NCBI GenBank assembly: GCA_965603015.1
Contig: CBFDBJ010000001.1
Span: forward strand, 90,339-154,338
Reading direction: 5' to 3'
From: JAUWTJ01 sp965603015
GTDB taxonomy: Bacteria > Pseudomonadota > Alphaproteobacteria > M2410
DNA: 64,000 nucleotides
The position numbers were made by a program, and so were the translations under genes. The notes below the pieces were generated by a model, which saw only the letters and a list, made by a program, of their open reading frames with translations, was not told the DNA's origin and searched no databases. Positions 1-9,344 of this stretch are shown here, one piece after another. Within the stretch, counting starts at the first letter, position 1; each line of letters begins with the position of its first letter.

Positions 1-410
1 TCCAGCACCTTGTCGACGGCGACGGCGATTCTTCCGAAAAACATCGCGACTTTTATGATGAATATCTGTCGGTGATGGATTTAACAGAAGAGTTTTACTT
101 GCAGACGGTCCAGGTGGTGTTTCAGGATCGCAATCTGGCCTGCGGCACCTTCATGCATCGCGGCCGTCTGGTTGATCCCGGCGCCATTACCGACACGGCT
201 CTGTTCACCGTCGAGGGCGAAAAGGATGATATCTCCGGTGTTGGCCAGACCCAGGCGGCGCACGATCTGTGTGCCAATTTGCCGGACACCCTGCATGCCG
301 ATCATATCGAACCGGAGGCGGGTCACTACGGCGTCTTTAACGGCGCGCGCTGGCGCACCAATATTCAACCTGCGGTCCGTGATTTTATTCGCACCCATAA
401 TCGCAAATAG
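1..410 (+). CDS. phaZ: Intracellular PHB depolymerase, C-terminal part (truncated by window edge)
   Basis: Open reading frame that is already open at the window edge and ends in TAG. The visible 135 residues contain FYDEYLSVMDL, then LFTVEGEKDDISGVGQTQAAHDLC and a final GHYGVF, the C-terminal pattern of intracellular polyhydroxyalkanoate depolymerases of the alpha/beta-hydrolase fold. In that family the last His (in GHYGVF) completes the Ser-Asp-His triad, and the Asp lies in the EGEKDD stretch. The enzyme mobilises stored poly-3-hydroxybutyrate. The nucleophile Ser lies outside the window. A YgjP-type gene follows on the same strand after 73 bases. Identity is from recalled family motifs; the missing N-terminus leaves length unverified. 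Confidence 0.85.
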   Translation, partial: QHLVDGDGDSSEKHRDFYDEYLSVMDLTEEFYLQTVQVVFQDRNLACGTFMHRGRLVDPGAITDTALFTVEGEKDDISGVGQTQAAHDLCANLPDTLHADHIEPEAGHYGVFNGARWRTNIQPAVRDFIRTHNRK

Positions 411-483
411 CGCAAGCTTTCCAACGCTGTTTTGACTATTCTGCCGGATTGTTGATTCCATCAATCCAGGTGCCCGATACGCC

Positions 484-1197
484 ATGGCGACGCAAGCCAA
501 TTTAATAACGCAGATTGACCTCGACGGCCGCACCATTACACTCCGTGTAAAGCATAACCCGCGCGCGCGCCGGATGATCCTGAAAATTGACCATACCACA
601 GGCGAAGTACACGTCACCGCGCCGACGAAAAAATCCATGAAAGAAGCTTTGAGTTTTGCCGCGCAGGAAGAAACCTGGATCCGCGCGAAACTTGACCAAC
701 TGCCGCAGCGCCAGGGCTTCCATGATGGCGCCGTCATCCCTCTGCGCGGCATTCCAACAACCATCTATCATGACCCGGAGCGTCGCCGCGGCGTCTGGCA
801 CAACGCCGAAGAGAGCACCATCGGTGTCAGCGGCGATGCGGAATTCATCCCCCGGCGCGTCAACGACTGGCTCAGGCGCGAGGCACGCCACGCGCTCGTC
901 GACGCGGTATCACTGTGGACCTCACGTCTCGATCTGGCGCTGCCAAAAGTTTCGATCCGCGACACCTCAAGTCGCTGGGGCTCATGCTCGTCCAGTGGTG
1001 CGCTGTCGTTTTCCTGGCGTTTGATCCTGACACCGCCGCCGATCCTGGGCTATGTCGCGGCCCACGAAACAGCACACCTCAGACATCTCAATCATTCCAA
1101 AGCCTTCTGGAAACTGGTCGAAACGCTTGATCCGGACTACAAAACCGCCGAGACCTGGATGAAGAAAAATGCTGTTGACCTGTTTCGCTACGGGTAG
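484..1197 (+). CDS. YgjP-type (DUF45) zinc metallopeptidase-like protein
   Basis: 237 residues. The zinc site is visible near residues 193-204 as HETAHLRHLNHSKAFW, an HExxH motif followed by a third His, as in the DUF45/YgjP family (SprT-like fold). The N-terminal half has the family's beta-rich region with RVKHNPRARRMILKID. The segment DTSSRWGSCSSSGALSFSW just before the zinc site is also characteristic. YgjP-like proteins are predicted metal-dependent hydrolases, in some operons tied to restriction systems, but the physiological substrate is unknown. Here no restriction genes are adjacent; upstream is phaZ, downstream a crotonase gene. ATG start chosen because the family N-terminus fits directly. 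The biochemical role is unassigned. Confidence 0.85.
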   Translation: MATQANLITQIDLDGRTITLRVKHNPRARRMILKIDHTTGEVHVTAPTKKSMKEALSFAAQEETWIRAKLDQLPQRQGFHDGAVIPLRGIPTTIYHDPERRRGVWHNAEESTIGVSGDAEFIPRRVNDWLRREARHALVDAVSLWTSRLDLALPKVSIRDTSSRWGSCSSSGALSFSWRLILTPPPILGYVAAHETAHLRHLNHSKAFWKLVETLDPDYKTAETWMKKNAVDLFRYG

Positions 1198-1238
1198 AGT
1201 GCCGTCACGAAAACAAAAATAAAACGAGGAAACCCGCC

Positions 1239-1913
1239 ATGACAGATCCCCTTACCTATGAGCTCGAAGACAAAATCGCCGTCCTGACCATGGATGACGG
1301 CAAGGCAAACGCCCTGAACCCGAGCATGATAACGGCTTTGTCCGAGGCGCTCGACCGCGCTGAAAGTGAGGCCAGCGCCATCATCCTCACCGGCCGCGAC
1401 GAGCTTCTGTCCGGCGGCTTTGACCTCAAGGTCATGCGCGAGGGACCGGAGGCCGCCGCCAACATGGTCGAGGCCGGGGCGCAGCTGATGCTCAAGATCT
1501 ATTTGCACCCCCTGCCAGTTATCACCGCCTGCACCGGCCACGCCATCGCCGCCGGAGCGATCCTGCTGCTGGCTTCAGACGTGCGTATCGGCACCTCAGG
1601 TGCCTTTTCCATTGGCCTGAATGAAACATCGATTGGCATGACCCTGCCGCAGTTTGGCGTCGAACTTGCCCGCGACCGTCTGACACCTGGAGCGCTTACC
1701 GCCGCCGTGCTGGGTGCAACGCTGTATGATCCGGATGCTGCCGCCGCCATCGGATATCTTGACCGGGTTGTCGGAGCAGGCGATCTGGCCAAAGAGGCGC
1801 GCAAGGCTGCCGCCCATTACACCACTCTTGATGGGCCTTCCTTTGCCGGAACCAAGCTCAATCTGCGCCAGGCAACCGCCGACCGGATCCGCCCGACCCT
1901 GCGCAACGCCTGA
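1239..1913 (+). CDS. Crotonase/enoyl-CoA hydratase family protein (atypical active site)
   Basis: 224 residues, shorter than the usual 255-265. ATG is preceded by a GAGGA ribosome site 8 bases upstream. Crotonase features: LSGGFDLKVMREG for the substrate-binding loop and GHAIAAGAILLLASDVRIG for the oxyanion-hole turn. In canonical hydratases this turn is followed by a catalytic Glu (GGxELAMxCD), which here is replaced by Ile. The second catalytic-region Glu survives in GLNETSIGM. Loss of one of the two glutamates argues against ordinary hydration and for an isomerase, hydrolase or unassigned acyl-CoA reaction (inference). It resembles the short PRK06213-type crotonases as I recall them. It converges on the PBP gene, leaving only 23 bases between stops. 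Confidence 0.85.
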   Translation: MTDPLTYELEDKIAVLTMDDGKANALNPSMITALSEALDRAESEASAIILTGRDELLSGGFDLKVMREGPEAAANMVEAGAQLMLKIYLHPLPVITACTGHAIAAGAILLLASDVRIGTSGAFSIGLNETSIGMTLPQFGVELARDRLTPGALTAAVLGATLYDPDAAAAIGYLDRVVGAGDLAKEARKAAAHYTTLDGPSFAGTKLNLRQATADRIRPTLRNA

Positions 1914-1936
1914 CACCCAGTCGCCGTCCCTGACCT

Positions 1937-4267
1937 TCAATCGCCGCCCAGGAACTTCCCCAGCCGGCTGAAGAACCCGCCGCCTTCTTCCGCGGTGCTC
2001 CGGGGCTCCGGCGTCTCCAGGCTCACAGCAACGAGATCCAGCGGCTCAGAGCGCCCGGGGACCCTGGGCAGGTCCCACTTCGGACCATTGTCGCCGGCGC
2101 GGGTCATGAAGTCCTTCCAGATCGCCGCCGGGATCGTCCCGCCGGTAACGCGGGTCATCGGCGCACCGTTGTCATTGCCAACCCAGACGCTGGCCACAAC
2201 ATTGGCCGTATAGCCGACGAACCACGCATCGCGAAAATCCTGGCTGGTGCCGGTTTTCCCCGCCATCGGGCGCCCGTTGGCCAGCTTCGCCCGGCGCCCT
2301 GTGCCCGAGGTCACGGCCTCGGCAAGCATTTCGTTCATCAGGCCAATATCAACCGGATCGGCGACGCGGCCCGGACCCGAGCCCGAGCGCTCATAAAGGA
2401 TCTCACCGCTCTTCGTCCGTATGCGTTTTATCACATGGGTAAAGACACCGCGCCCGCCATTGGCAAACGGCACATAGGCCCGTGTCAGGTCAAGCGGAGA
2501 CACTTCTCCCGTTCCCAGCGGCAGAGAGGCCACCGGCTGAAGATCCGCGGTGAGGCCCATGCGTTCGGCGGTCTCAATAATGCTCTGTGTGCCGACAGAG
2601 GACCCGAGGCGCACTGCAACGGTGTTGATCGACCTGGCCATTGCCGTCGTCAATGTCATCTCTCCCTGATAATCATCCTTGTAATTCGTCGGGTGCCAGT
2701 CACCGACCTGCACCGGCTCATCAACAACCAGGTCACCTGGTTTCCAGCCGTTTTCCAGAGCCGTGAGATAGACAAACGGCTTGAACGCCGAGCCTGGCTG
2801 ACGCCGCGCCTGTGTCACCCGGTTAAACTGCGAGCGCTGATAGGACCGCCCGCCGACAAGCGCGCGAATGCCGCCGTCCAGATCAAGCGCCACCAGCGCG
2901 CCTTCAGAAACCCCCGAAGCCTCGCCGTTCTGTTCGAGGGCAAACGTCAGCGCAATTTCGCCGGCCCGCTGGAAGGTCAAATCAAGAGTCGTCTCGACAA
3001 TGAGGTCTTCAGACACCGCGCCAACAAACCCGGGCACTTGCTCGACAACATAGTCAGCAAAATAGTGAGCGCCTGGCGTTGCAGCCGGTGCAGCCAGACG
3101 CGTCACGTGCCGGTTGGCCGAAAACAGCTCATCCTCGGTGAGCAGGTTCGCGTCCACCATAGCGCGCAGCACCACTTCGGAGCGTGCCTTGGCCCGCTCC
3201 ATATTATTGGTCGGCGCATAGCGCGACGGCGCTTTCAGAAGCCCGGCCAGCAGCGCCGCCTCCGGCAAGGTCAGGTCTTCAGCGCGCTTGGCAAAATAGC
3301 GCTGCGAAGCCGCCTCGATGCCGTAGGTCCCCGCGCCCATATAGACCCGGTTGAGATACAGCGTCAGGATTTCATCCTTGGTCAGTTTGGCCTCAAGCCA
3401 AAATGCCAGCGCCATTTCCTGACATTTGCGTCGAAACGTTCGCTCCGGTGTCAGAAAGAGGTTTTTGGCAAGCTGCTGCGTAATGGTCGAGCCGCCCTGG
3501 ACCACACGGCCCGCTTTCAGATTGATCGCCATAGCCCGGGCAAGGCCGATCGGGTCGACCCCGAAATGGTAATAGAACCGGTGGTCCTCAATGGCAATAA
3601 CGGCGCCGCTCACATAAGGCGGCAGTTCACCAACAGTAACGGTATTGCCGCGCGAAAGTCCTCGCGTCGTAATCGTCTGACCACGGACGTCGACGAGCGT
3701 CATGGACGGACTCGAAGCCAGCGCATCAAGATTGTCCATCGAAGGCAGATTGAAGACAAAAGATCCGATCATGAAGATCGTCGCGACAACCCCGAAGATT
3801 GCAACACGCCGCGCAAAGATATCAAAGGCACCCAGAGGCGTCAGACGCGGCCTCAGAAGCCTGGTTACGCCGCGTCCCGCTGATGCCCTCGTCGCACTTT
3901 TCCTGGCTGTTTTTTGGCCCGCCTTGCTCCCCGTCTTGCCGGCCGTCTTGCCGGCAGCTTTTCGCTTTGCCGTCACCCGCGCACGCCCTCGGGCCGCAGA
4001 GGGTCGCGTTCGGTTAGAGCTTGCTGTGGAAGCGGAGGTTTTTTTTGAGCCTGTCTTGCGCGCAGCCGGTTTTGACACATCTTTTTGCGGCGCATCCGCA
4101 TTCGGCTTGCGGGTTGCAGTATTGGTCGAGGCCTTCGAGTCAGATATCCTCTTGCCCCCGCGCTTCTTCGTCGCCGCTTTCTTCTCCGCAGCTCTTTTGG
4201 CCGCCGTTTTCCGGCGCGCGGGTGCGGCCCGTTTTCCTGATACTGGTTTTTTCGGCGTTTGCGCCAT
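1937..4267 (-). CDS. Class A penicillin-binding protein 1A with long basic N-terminal tail
   Basis: 776 residues. Residues 1 to about 145 are an extraordinary Lys/Ala/Arg/Thr-rich cytoplasmic tail resembling histone H1 in composition. One membrane anchor follows at about 152-172 (VAIFGVVATIFMIGSFVF). The GT51 glycosyltransferase domain spans about 210-385 with EDHRFYYHFGVD and GGSTITQQLAKN. The transpeptidase domain carries the serine motif SAFK near 495, SIN near 540 and KTGTS near 669. Such enzymes polymerise and crosslink peptidoglycan in the periplasm. ATG start has an AGGG site 5 bases upstream; internal Met codons are scarce in the tail, so the tail is probably translated. Assignment to the 1A rather than 1C subfamily is by overall layout. 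Confidence 0.93.
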   Translation of the reverse strand: MAQTPKKPVSGKRAAPARRKTAAKRAAEKKAATKKRGGKRISDSKASTNTATRKPNADAPQKDVSKPAARKTGSKKTSASTASSNRTRPSAARGRARVTAKRKAAGKTAGKTGSKAGQKTARKSATRASAGRGVTRLLRPRLTPLGAFDIFARRVAIFGVVATIFMIGSFVFNLPSMDNLDALASSPSMTLVDVRGQTITTRGLSRGNTVTVGELPPYVSGAVIAIEDHRFYYHFGVDPIGLARAMAINLKAGRVVQGGSTITQQLAKNLFLTPERTFRRKCQEMALAFWLEAKLTKDEILTLYLNRVYMGAGTYGIEAASQRYFAKRAEDLTLPEAALLAGLLKAPSRYAPTNNMERAKARSEVVLRAMVDANLLTEDELFSANRHVTRLAAPAATPGAHYFADYVVEQVPGFVGAVSEDLIVETTLDLTFQRAGEIALTFALEQNGEASGVSEGALVALDLDGGIRALVGGRSYQRSQFNRVTQARRQPGSAFKPFVYLTALENGWKPGDLVVDEPVQVGDWHPTNYKDDYQGEMTLTTAMARSINTVAVRLGSSVGTQSIIETAERMGLTADLQPVASLPLGTGEVSPLDLTRAYVPFANGGRGVFTHVIKRIRTKSGEILYERSGSGPGRVADPVDIGLMNEMLAEAVTSGTGRRAKLANGRPMAGKTGTSQDFRDAWFVGYTANVVASVWVGNDNGAPMTRVTGGTIPAAIWKDFMTRAGDNGPKWDLPRVPGRSEPLDLVAVSLETPEPRSTAEEGGGFFSRLGKFLGGD

Positions 4268-4457
4268 TAATCCCTGATCCCACTATGCCCTTCAGGCCCG
4301 AGAGCCATCCATAAACTACCGCGAGTTAAGTCAGGGTTAACAAGTGATGAACCGGGATTATAGAAAATTGCACAGCCCCGCTCACCCCCACTCACGGGAT
4401 AAGCCGGAACTGAAACAACAATAGTCCAGCGGGCTGCCAGACAGACCTGGACGCGCT
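4268..4457. other. Intergenic space between PBP gene and gyrB
   Basis: 190 bases with no convincing gene. It must carry the promoter of the minus-strand PBP gene and the transcription end of gyrB. I see no clear hairpin followed by a T run. Confidence 0.5.
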
Positions 4458-6893
4458 CTAGACGTCGAGATTGGCCACCGACAACGCGTTGGTCTGGATG
4501 AACTCGCGGCGTGGCTCAACCACATCGCCCATCAGCTTGGAGAACATCTCGTCCGCCGTATCGACATGATCGACCCGCACCTGCAGCAGCGTGCGCTGGT
4601 TTTCATCGAGCGTCGTTTCGTGCAATTGCTCGGGGTTCATTTCGCCCAGCCCTTTATAGCGCTGCATGGAACTGATGCCCTTGCGGCCGGAGGCAAAAAC
4701 CTGCGTCAGCAACTGGGTGGGCGAGCGCACCTGAGCCACGAGATCGCCCTTGCGCCATTCGGCAACTTTTTTATAGGTCTCTTGCAGGACATCCAGCTGT
4801 GAATTGAGCTTGCGCGCATCACCGGATGCGATCAGCGGCCCGTCAATAACACAAACTTCCTTGACGCCGCGCAGCTCTCTTTCAAACCGAAGGCCGCCTT
4901 CATCCGTCGCCTCGCCCGACCAGCCCTGCTCATATTCATTGGCCAGCATATCAAGGCGCCGGGCGATATATTCCGCAGCATCGCGTGCACGTGTTTCATC
5001 AGCCATGATCTCCGGACTGAGCGCCCCCGCAATGGCCGCCTGCTCGACAGCAATCCGGGAATACTTATGAGCCACCCCTTCGAGCACCCGGTCAACACTG
5101 CGCGCCTCCTCGACAAGCGCACGAAGGTCTCCGCCCGCGCGCTGCGATCCATCATCCAGCGTCAAAACAGCATCGTCCGTACCCATCTCAATAAGATAGT
5201 CCTCGAAATCTCGCTCATCCTTGAGATAGAGCTCCGACGAGCCGCGCTTGATCTTGTAGAGCGGCGGCTGCGCAATATAGAGATGGCCGCGCTCGATGAC
5301 CTCCGGCATTTGCCGGTAGAAAAAGGTCAGCAAAAGAGTGCGAATATGCGCGCCGTCCACATCAGCATCCGTCATGATGATAATCTTGTGGTAGCGCAGC
5401 TTGTCAATATTGAAATCCTCGCGCCCGATTCCGGTACCCAGCGCCGTGATCAGCGAGCGAATTTCATTCGAGGAAAGCATCTTGTCAAAACGCGCCCGCT
5501 CGACATTGAGGATCTTGCCGCGCAGCGGCAAAATCGCCTGATTTTTGCGGTTGCGGCCCTGTTTGGCCGAGCCGCCAGCGGAGTCCCCTTCGACAATGAA
5601 GAGTTCGGATTTCGCCGGATCACGTTCCTGACAATCGGCCAGTTTGCCTGGCAGGCTGAGACCGTCGAGCGCGCCCTTGCGCCGGGTCAGCTCGCGCGCC
5701 TTGCGCGCCGCTTCGCGTGCCGTTGCCGCCTCAACCACCTTGCCGACCACGGACCGCGCCTCGCCGGGGTGCTCTTCAAACCAGGCGGCCAGCGCCTGAT
5801 TGACCACACCCTCGACCACCGGCCGCACTTCAGATGAAACCAGCTTGTCTTTCGTCTGTGAGCTGAATTTCGGATCCGGCACTTTCACCGACAGCACGCA
5901 CGTCAATCCCTCGCGGCAATCGTCGCCGGTGAGCGATACTTTTTCCTTTTTCGCCAGCCCTGAATCATTGGCGTAGCCATTGACCACGCGCGTCAGCGCG
6001 CCGCGCAGGCCCGCAAGATGCGTCCCGCCGTCACGCTGCGGAATGTTATTGGTGAAGCACAAAACATTTTCGTGATAGCCATCGTTCCACCAGGCCGCAA
6101 CCTCGACCGTAATCCCGTCGCGCTCTTCCACCAGGGTGATTGGATCAGAGATCAGCGGGCTCTTGGAGCGATCAAGATAACGCACAAAAGCTTCAAGGCC
6201 GCCGTCATAGATCAGTTCAATTTCCTTCGGCTCGACATGCCGCAGATCCCGGAGCACGATCTTGACACCGGAATTGAGAAACGCCAGCTCGCGCAGACGG
6301 TGCTCCAGCGTATCGTATGAAAATTCTGTCATGGTAAAGGTTTCGGTCGACGGCAGGAATGTCACCTCGGTCCCCGTCGCGCCACCTGATTCACCCACGA
6401 CAGCCAGAGACTCCACCACGTCGCCGTGCGCGAACGTCATCATATGTTCCTTGCCACCGCGCCAGATCCGCATGGTCAGGGCTTCAGACAGGGCATTCAC
6501 AACCGACACGCCAACGCCGTGCAAGCCGCCGGACACCTTGTAGGAATTCTGGTCGAACTTGCCGCCGGCATGCAGCTGGGTCATGATGACCTCGGCCGCC
6601 GAGACGCCTTCTTCGGTGTGAATATCTGTCGGGATGCCGCGCCCGTTGTCGTGCACTGTGACCGAGCCCTCCGCATTGAGGGTTACGGTCACTTGGTCAC
6701 AATGCCCGGCCAGCGCCTCATCAATGGCATTGTCGACCACTTCGTAGACCATATGATGAAGGCCCGACCCGTCGTCCGTATCGCCGATATACATGCCAGG
6801 GCGCTTCCTGACCGCATCGAGACCCTTCAAAACCTTGATCGAGTCCGCACCATATTCTTCAGGCCCATTGTGGCCGGCGTTTGTGTCGCTCAT
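4458..6893 (-). CDS. gyrB: DNA gyrase subunit B
   Basis: 811 residues, normal length. GHKL ATPase motifs near the N-terminus: EVVDNAIDEALAGHCD, DNGRGIPTD and GGLHGVGVSVVNALS. The TOPRIM domain has EGDSAGGSAKQGRNRKNQAI near 434 and DADVDGAHIRTLL near 508. The C-terminus has MQRYKGLGEMNPEQL, typical of GyrB rather than ParE. With GyrA it introduces negative supercoils using ATP and is the aminocoumarin target. ATG start has AGGAG 7 bases upstream. It is the last gene of the dnaA-dnaN-recF-gyrB series, 62 bases after recF, all transcribed leftwards. Confidence 0.98.
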   Translation of the reverse strand: MSDTNAGHNGPEEYGADSIKVLKGLDAVRKRPGMYIGDTDDGSGLHHMVYEVVDNAIDEALAGHCDQVTVTLNAEGSVTVHDNGRGIPTDIHTEEGVSAAEVIMTQLHAGGKFDQNSYKVSGGLHGVGVSVVNALSEALTMRIWRGGKEHMMTFAHGDVVESLAVVGESGGATGTEVTFLPSTETFTMTEFSYDTLEHRLRELAFLNSGVKIVLRDLRHVEPKEIELIYDGGLEAFVRYLDRSKSPLISDPITLVEERDGITVEVAAWWNDGYHENVLCFTNNIPQRDGGTHLAGLRGALTRVVNGYANDSGLAKKEKVSLTGDDCREGLTCVLSVKVPDPKFSSQTKDKLVSSEVRPVVEGVVNQALAAWFEEHPGEARSVVGKVVEAATAREAARKARELTRRKGALDGLSLPGKLADCQERDPAKSELFIVEGDSAGGSAKQGRNRKNQAILPLRGKILNVERARFDKMLSSNEIRSLITALGTGIGREDFNIDKLRYHKIIIMTDADVDGAHIRTLLLTFFYRQMPEVIERGHLYIAQPPLYKIKRGSSELYLKDERDFEDYLIEMGTDDAVLTLDDGSQRAGGDLRALVEEARSVDRVLEGVAHKYSRIAVEQAAIAGALSPEIMADETRARDAAEYIARRLDMLANEYEQGWSGEATDEGGLRFERELRGVKEVCVIDGPLIASGDARKLNSQLDVLQETYKKVAEWRKGDLVAQVRSPTQLLTQVFASGRKGISSMQRYKGLGEMNPEQLHETTLDENQRTLLQVRVDHVDTADEMFSKLMGDVVEPRREFIQTNALSVANLDV

Positions 6894-6955
6894 TTAATAC
6901 TCCTGAGGGCTTGCCAAAGCGGGCGTAAACCCTTGCGATTCCTGCCGCTATTCTA

Positions 6956-8149
6956 TCAGCCTGAGACCCCGGAAGTCACGCATCCATTGGCTATTTCGAC
7001 ATATTGAGCGCGCGCCCCGAAGGCCTTGAAAAGATGCCGGTCGGTCCCGGTCATGAAGGCCTGAGCGCCCAGGTCGTAAAGCTCGTCAAACAGCGCCTCC
7101 CGGCGCCCCTCATCAAGGTGAGCCGCGATCTCGTCGAGCAGGAGAACCGGTGGCGCACCGCCTGCCAGAGAGCGTTTTAACCGTGCATTGGCGAGCACGA
7201 TCCCGATCAGGAGCGCTTTTTGCTCGCCGGTCGAACAGTCTTTGGCCAGCCGGCCGCGCTGACGCCCGTCCCCGCTGCCTTTGGGGCCAAAAAACACCTC
7301 AAGGTCCGATCGATTGGGCCCGACCAGCGCGCGCCCCGCCGCCGCGTCCCCGCCACGCCGCCGCATGAGTTCCGTATGGTACCAGTCCTCGGCCTCAAGC
7401 GCCGACTTGTCGGAACGCAAAAGGTCCTCAAGGGGGCCCGTCAATAACAGCCCGGCTTGCGGAAACGCTGACCCCGCACTGCGGGCAATCTCTGCCTCAA
7501 GGCGCTGGACGAATTGCAACCGCGCCGCCGCAAGGGCAACACCGGCCTCCGCCATCTGTGCCTCAAGCGCCGCAAGCCAGGCCTCATCGGCGCGCGTCCC
7601 GTGCGCCGCCCCCTCAAGCAAACGTTGGCGCTCGCGCATCGCCTTTTCAAATGATGTGGCAACAGCCGAAGGCCCCGGATGAGTGCCCAGCACCAGGCGA
7701 TCAAGAAACCGGCGCCGCTGGGAAGCCCCTTCGGCAAACAGCCGGTCCAGAGCCGGGGTCAGCCACACAACAGAAAAATACTCGGCAAGCGCGCCGGGAC
7801 CCGGTGCCGCAAACCCGTCAATGCGGACAATTCGTTTTGTTCCCGCATGATCCGGATCAAGCCCGGTACCAATCCGAACCTCGTCGTCGCCCTGACGGAC
7901 AAGACCGGAAACGGCCCAATGTCGTTTTGCGCCATGCTTCTCTGCATCCGTGCGCCGCGTCAGCTCGTCAAGGCGGGCGCCGCGGAGGCCGCGCCCTGGC
8001 GATAGCATGGAGATCGCCTCAAGCACATTGGTCTTGCCCGCACCATTGGGACCGGTCAGCACGACACAGCGCCCGTCGAGGACAAGCTCCGCAAAGTCAT
8101 AATTGCGAAAGTCCGTCAGCATCAGCTTCGTAAACATCAAGCGGGACAT
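6956..8149 (-). CDS. recF: DNA replication and repair protein RecF
   Basis: 397 residues. ABC-type ATPase of the SMC/RecF class: Walker A GPNGAGKTNVLEAISM near residue 32, signature STGEQKALLIGI and Walker B PPVLLLDEIAAHLD near 336. RecF with RecO and RecR loads RecA at gapped DNA. The N-terminus LMLTDFRNYDFAELVLDG is the family pattern. ATG preceded by GGGAG. It lies between dnaN (73-base gap) and gyrB, the classical position in bacterial origin-region clusters. Confidence 0.97.
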   Translation of the reverse strand: MSRLMFTKLMLTDFRNYDFAELVLDGRCVVLTGPNGAGKTNVLEAISMLSPGRGLRGARLDELTRRTDAEKHGAKRHWAVSGLVRQGDDEVRIGTGLDPDHAGTKRIVRIDGFAAPGPGALAEYFSVVWLTPALDRLFAEGASQRRRFLDRLVLGTHPGPSAVATSFEKAMRERQRLLEGAAHGTRADEAWLAALEAQMAEAGVALAAARLQFVQRLEAEIARSAGSAFPQAGLLLTGPLEDLLRSDKSALEAEDWYHTELMRRRGGDAAAGRALVGPNRSDLEVFFGPKGSGDGRQRGRLAKDCSTGEQKALLIGIVLANARLKRSLAGGAPPVLLLDEIAAHLDEGRREALFDELYDLGAQAFMTGTDRHLFKAFGARAQYVEIANGCVTSGVSG

Positions 8150-8222
8150 TGAGCTCCCTGCAAGGCCATTGTGATTGTGGTGTGGCTCACAGATCCTGGA
8201 TCCAGACCGGCCTGCCAGGGCC

Positions 8223-9344
8223 TCAAACGCGCATCGGCATCAGAACGTAAAGCGCGTTCTCGTCCGAAGCATCTGACACAATGGTCGGCGCACCGGAATC
8301 AGCCAGCAGGAACCGCGCGACTTCACTGTCGAGTTGACTGGTGATGTCGAGCAGATAGCGTGCATTGAACCCGATTTCGATTGGCTCCGCCGAATAATCA
8401 ACCAGTAACTCTTCCGTCGCATTGCCGCTTTCCGGATTGGTAACGGTAAGATTGAGGCGGTCCTGCTCCAGATTGAGCTTCACAGCGCGAGACTTTTCTG
8501 TCGAGATTGTCGAGACCCGGTCAACCGCCTGGGCAAATTCCTTTGCGTTGACGCTCAGCACCTTGTCATTACCTTCAGGGATCACGCGCGAGTATTCCGG
8601 GAACGTGCCGTCGATCAGCTTCGATGTCAGCACCGCGCCATTGACGGCAAAGCGGATCTTGGCATCCGAGACCGCAACCTCCACCTCGCCCTCGACATTT
8701 TCAAGCAAACGCGAGATCTCAAGCACGGTCTTGCGCGGCACAATAACGCCCGGCATCCCTTCCGACCCGGCAGGGGCCGGGAATTCCACCCGGGCAAGCC
8801 GGTGACCGTCAGTCGCAACCGAGCGCAACATCCGGCTGCCGTTCGAGCCATCGGTGACATGCAGATAGATACCATTGAGATAATAGCGCGTTTCTTCCGT
8901 CGAAATAGCAAACTTGGCCTTGTCAATGAGACGGTTGAGCGCCGAGGCCGCTATCGAGAACTGATGCGGCAAGTCCCCTGCGGCGAGCAAGGGAAAGTCC
9001 TCGCGCGGCAGGCATGACAGAGCAAAGTCAGAGCGCCCCGCCCTGAGCGAAAGTCTGGGGTCATCGCCGCCAAATTCGATCTGGACTTGAGAGCCCTCGG
9101 GCAATTTGCGGACAATGTCATACAGCGTATGGGCCGGCGCTGTCGTCCCGCCTTCCTCGATGACATCAGCCGCCAGTTCCTCGACAATCTCGATGTCGAG
9201 ATCTGTCGCCGAAAGGCTCAGCTTGCCGCCCTCGGCCTGTAACAGCACATTGGACAGGATGGGGATCGTGTTGCGCCGCTCAACGACACTTTGCACATGA
9301 TTGAGGGCCTTGAGGAGGGCGGCGCGTTCAATGGTTATCTTCAT
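8223..9344 (-). CDS. dnaN: DNA polymerase III beta sliding clamp
   Basis: 373 residues from the chosen ATG, whose product begins MKITIERAALLKALNHVQS as in alphaproteobacterial clamps. The open frame extends 30 codons further upstream, but that extension has no resemblance to the family and is rejected. Other visible motifs: RRNTIPILSNVLLQ and, at the C-terminus, the VLMPMRV ending that closes the last clamp domain. The protein is a ring dimer that tethers polymerase III to DNA. No strong ribosome site is visible before the ATG. Next upstream gene is dnaA, 257 bases away. Confidence 0.97.
   Translation of the reverse strand: MKITIERAALLKALNHVQSVVERRNTIPILSNVLLQAEGGKLSLSATDLDIEIVEELAADVIEEGGTTAPAHTLYDIVRKLPEGSQVQIEFGGDDPRLSLRAGRSDFALSCLPREDFPLLAAGDLPHQFSIAASALNRLIDKAKFAISTEETRYYLNGIYLHVTDGSNGSRMLRSVATDGHRLARVEFPAPAGSEGMPGVIVPRKTVLEISRLLENVEGEVEVAVSDAKIRFAVNGAVLTSKLIDGTFPEYSRVIPEGNDKVLSVNAKEFAQAVDRVSTISTEKSRAVKLNLEQDRLNLTVTNPESGNATEELLVDYSAEPIEIGFNARYLLDITSQLDSEVARFLLADSGAPTIVSDASDENALYVLMPMRV

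Noticed and set aside
2435..3883. 482-codon plus-strand frame opposite the PBP gene
   Set aside because: It lies wholly antisense to a gene with all PBP motifs and is Arg/His/Gln-rich, as expected from a GC-rich antisense frame.
5067..5837. 256-codon plus-strand frame opposite gyrB
   Set aside because: Antisense to conserved GyrB sequence; composition typical of a shadow frame.
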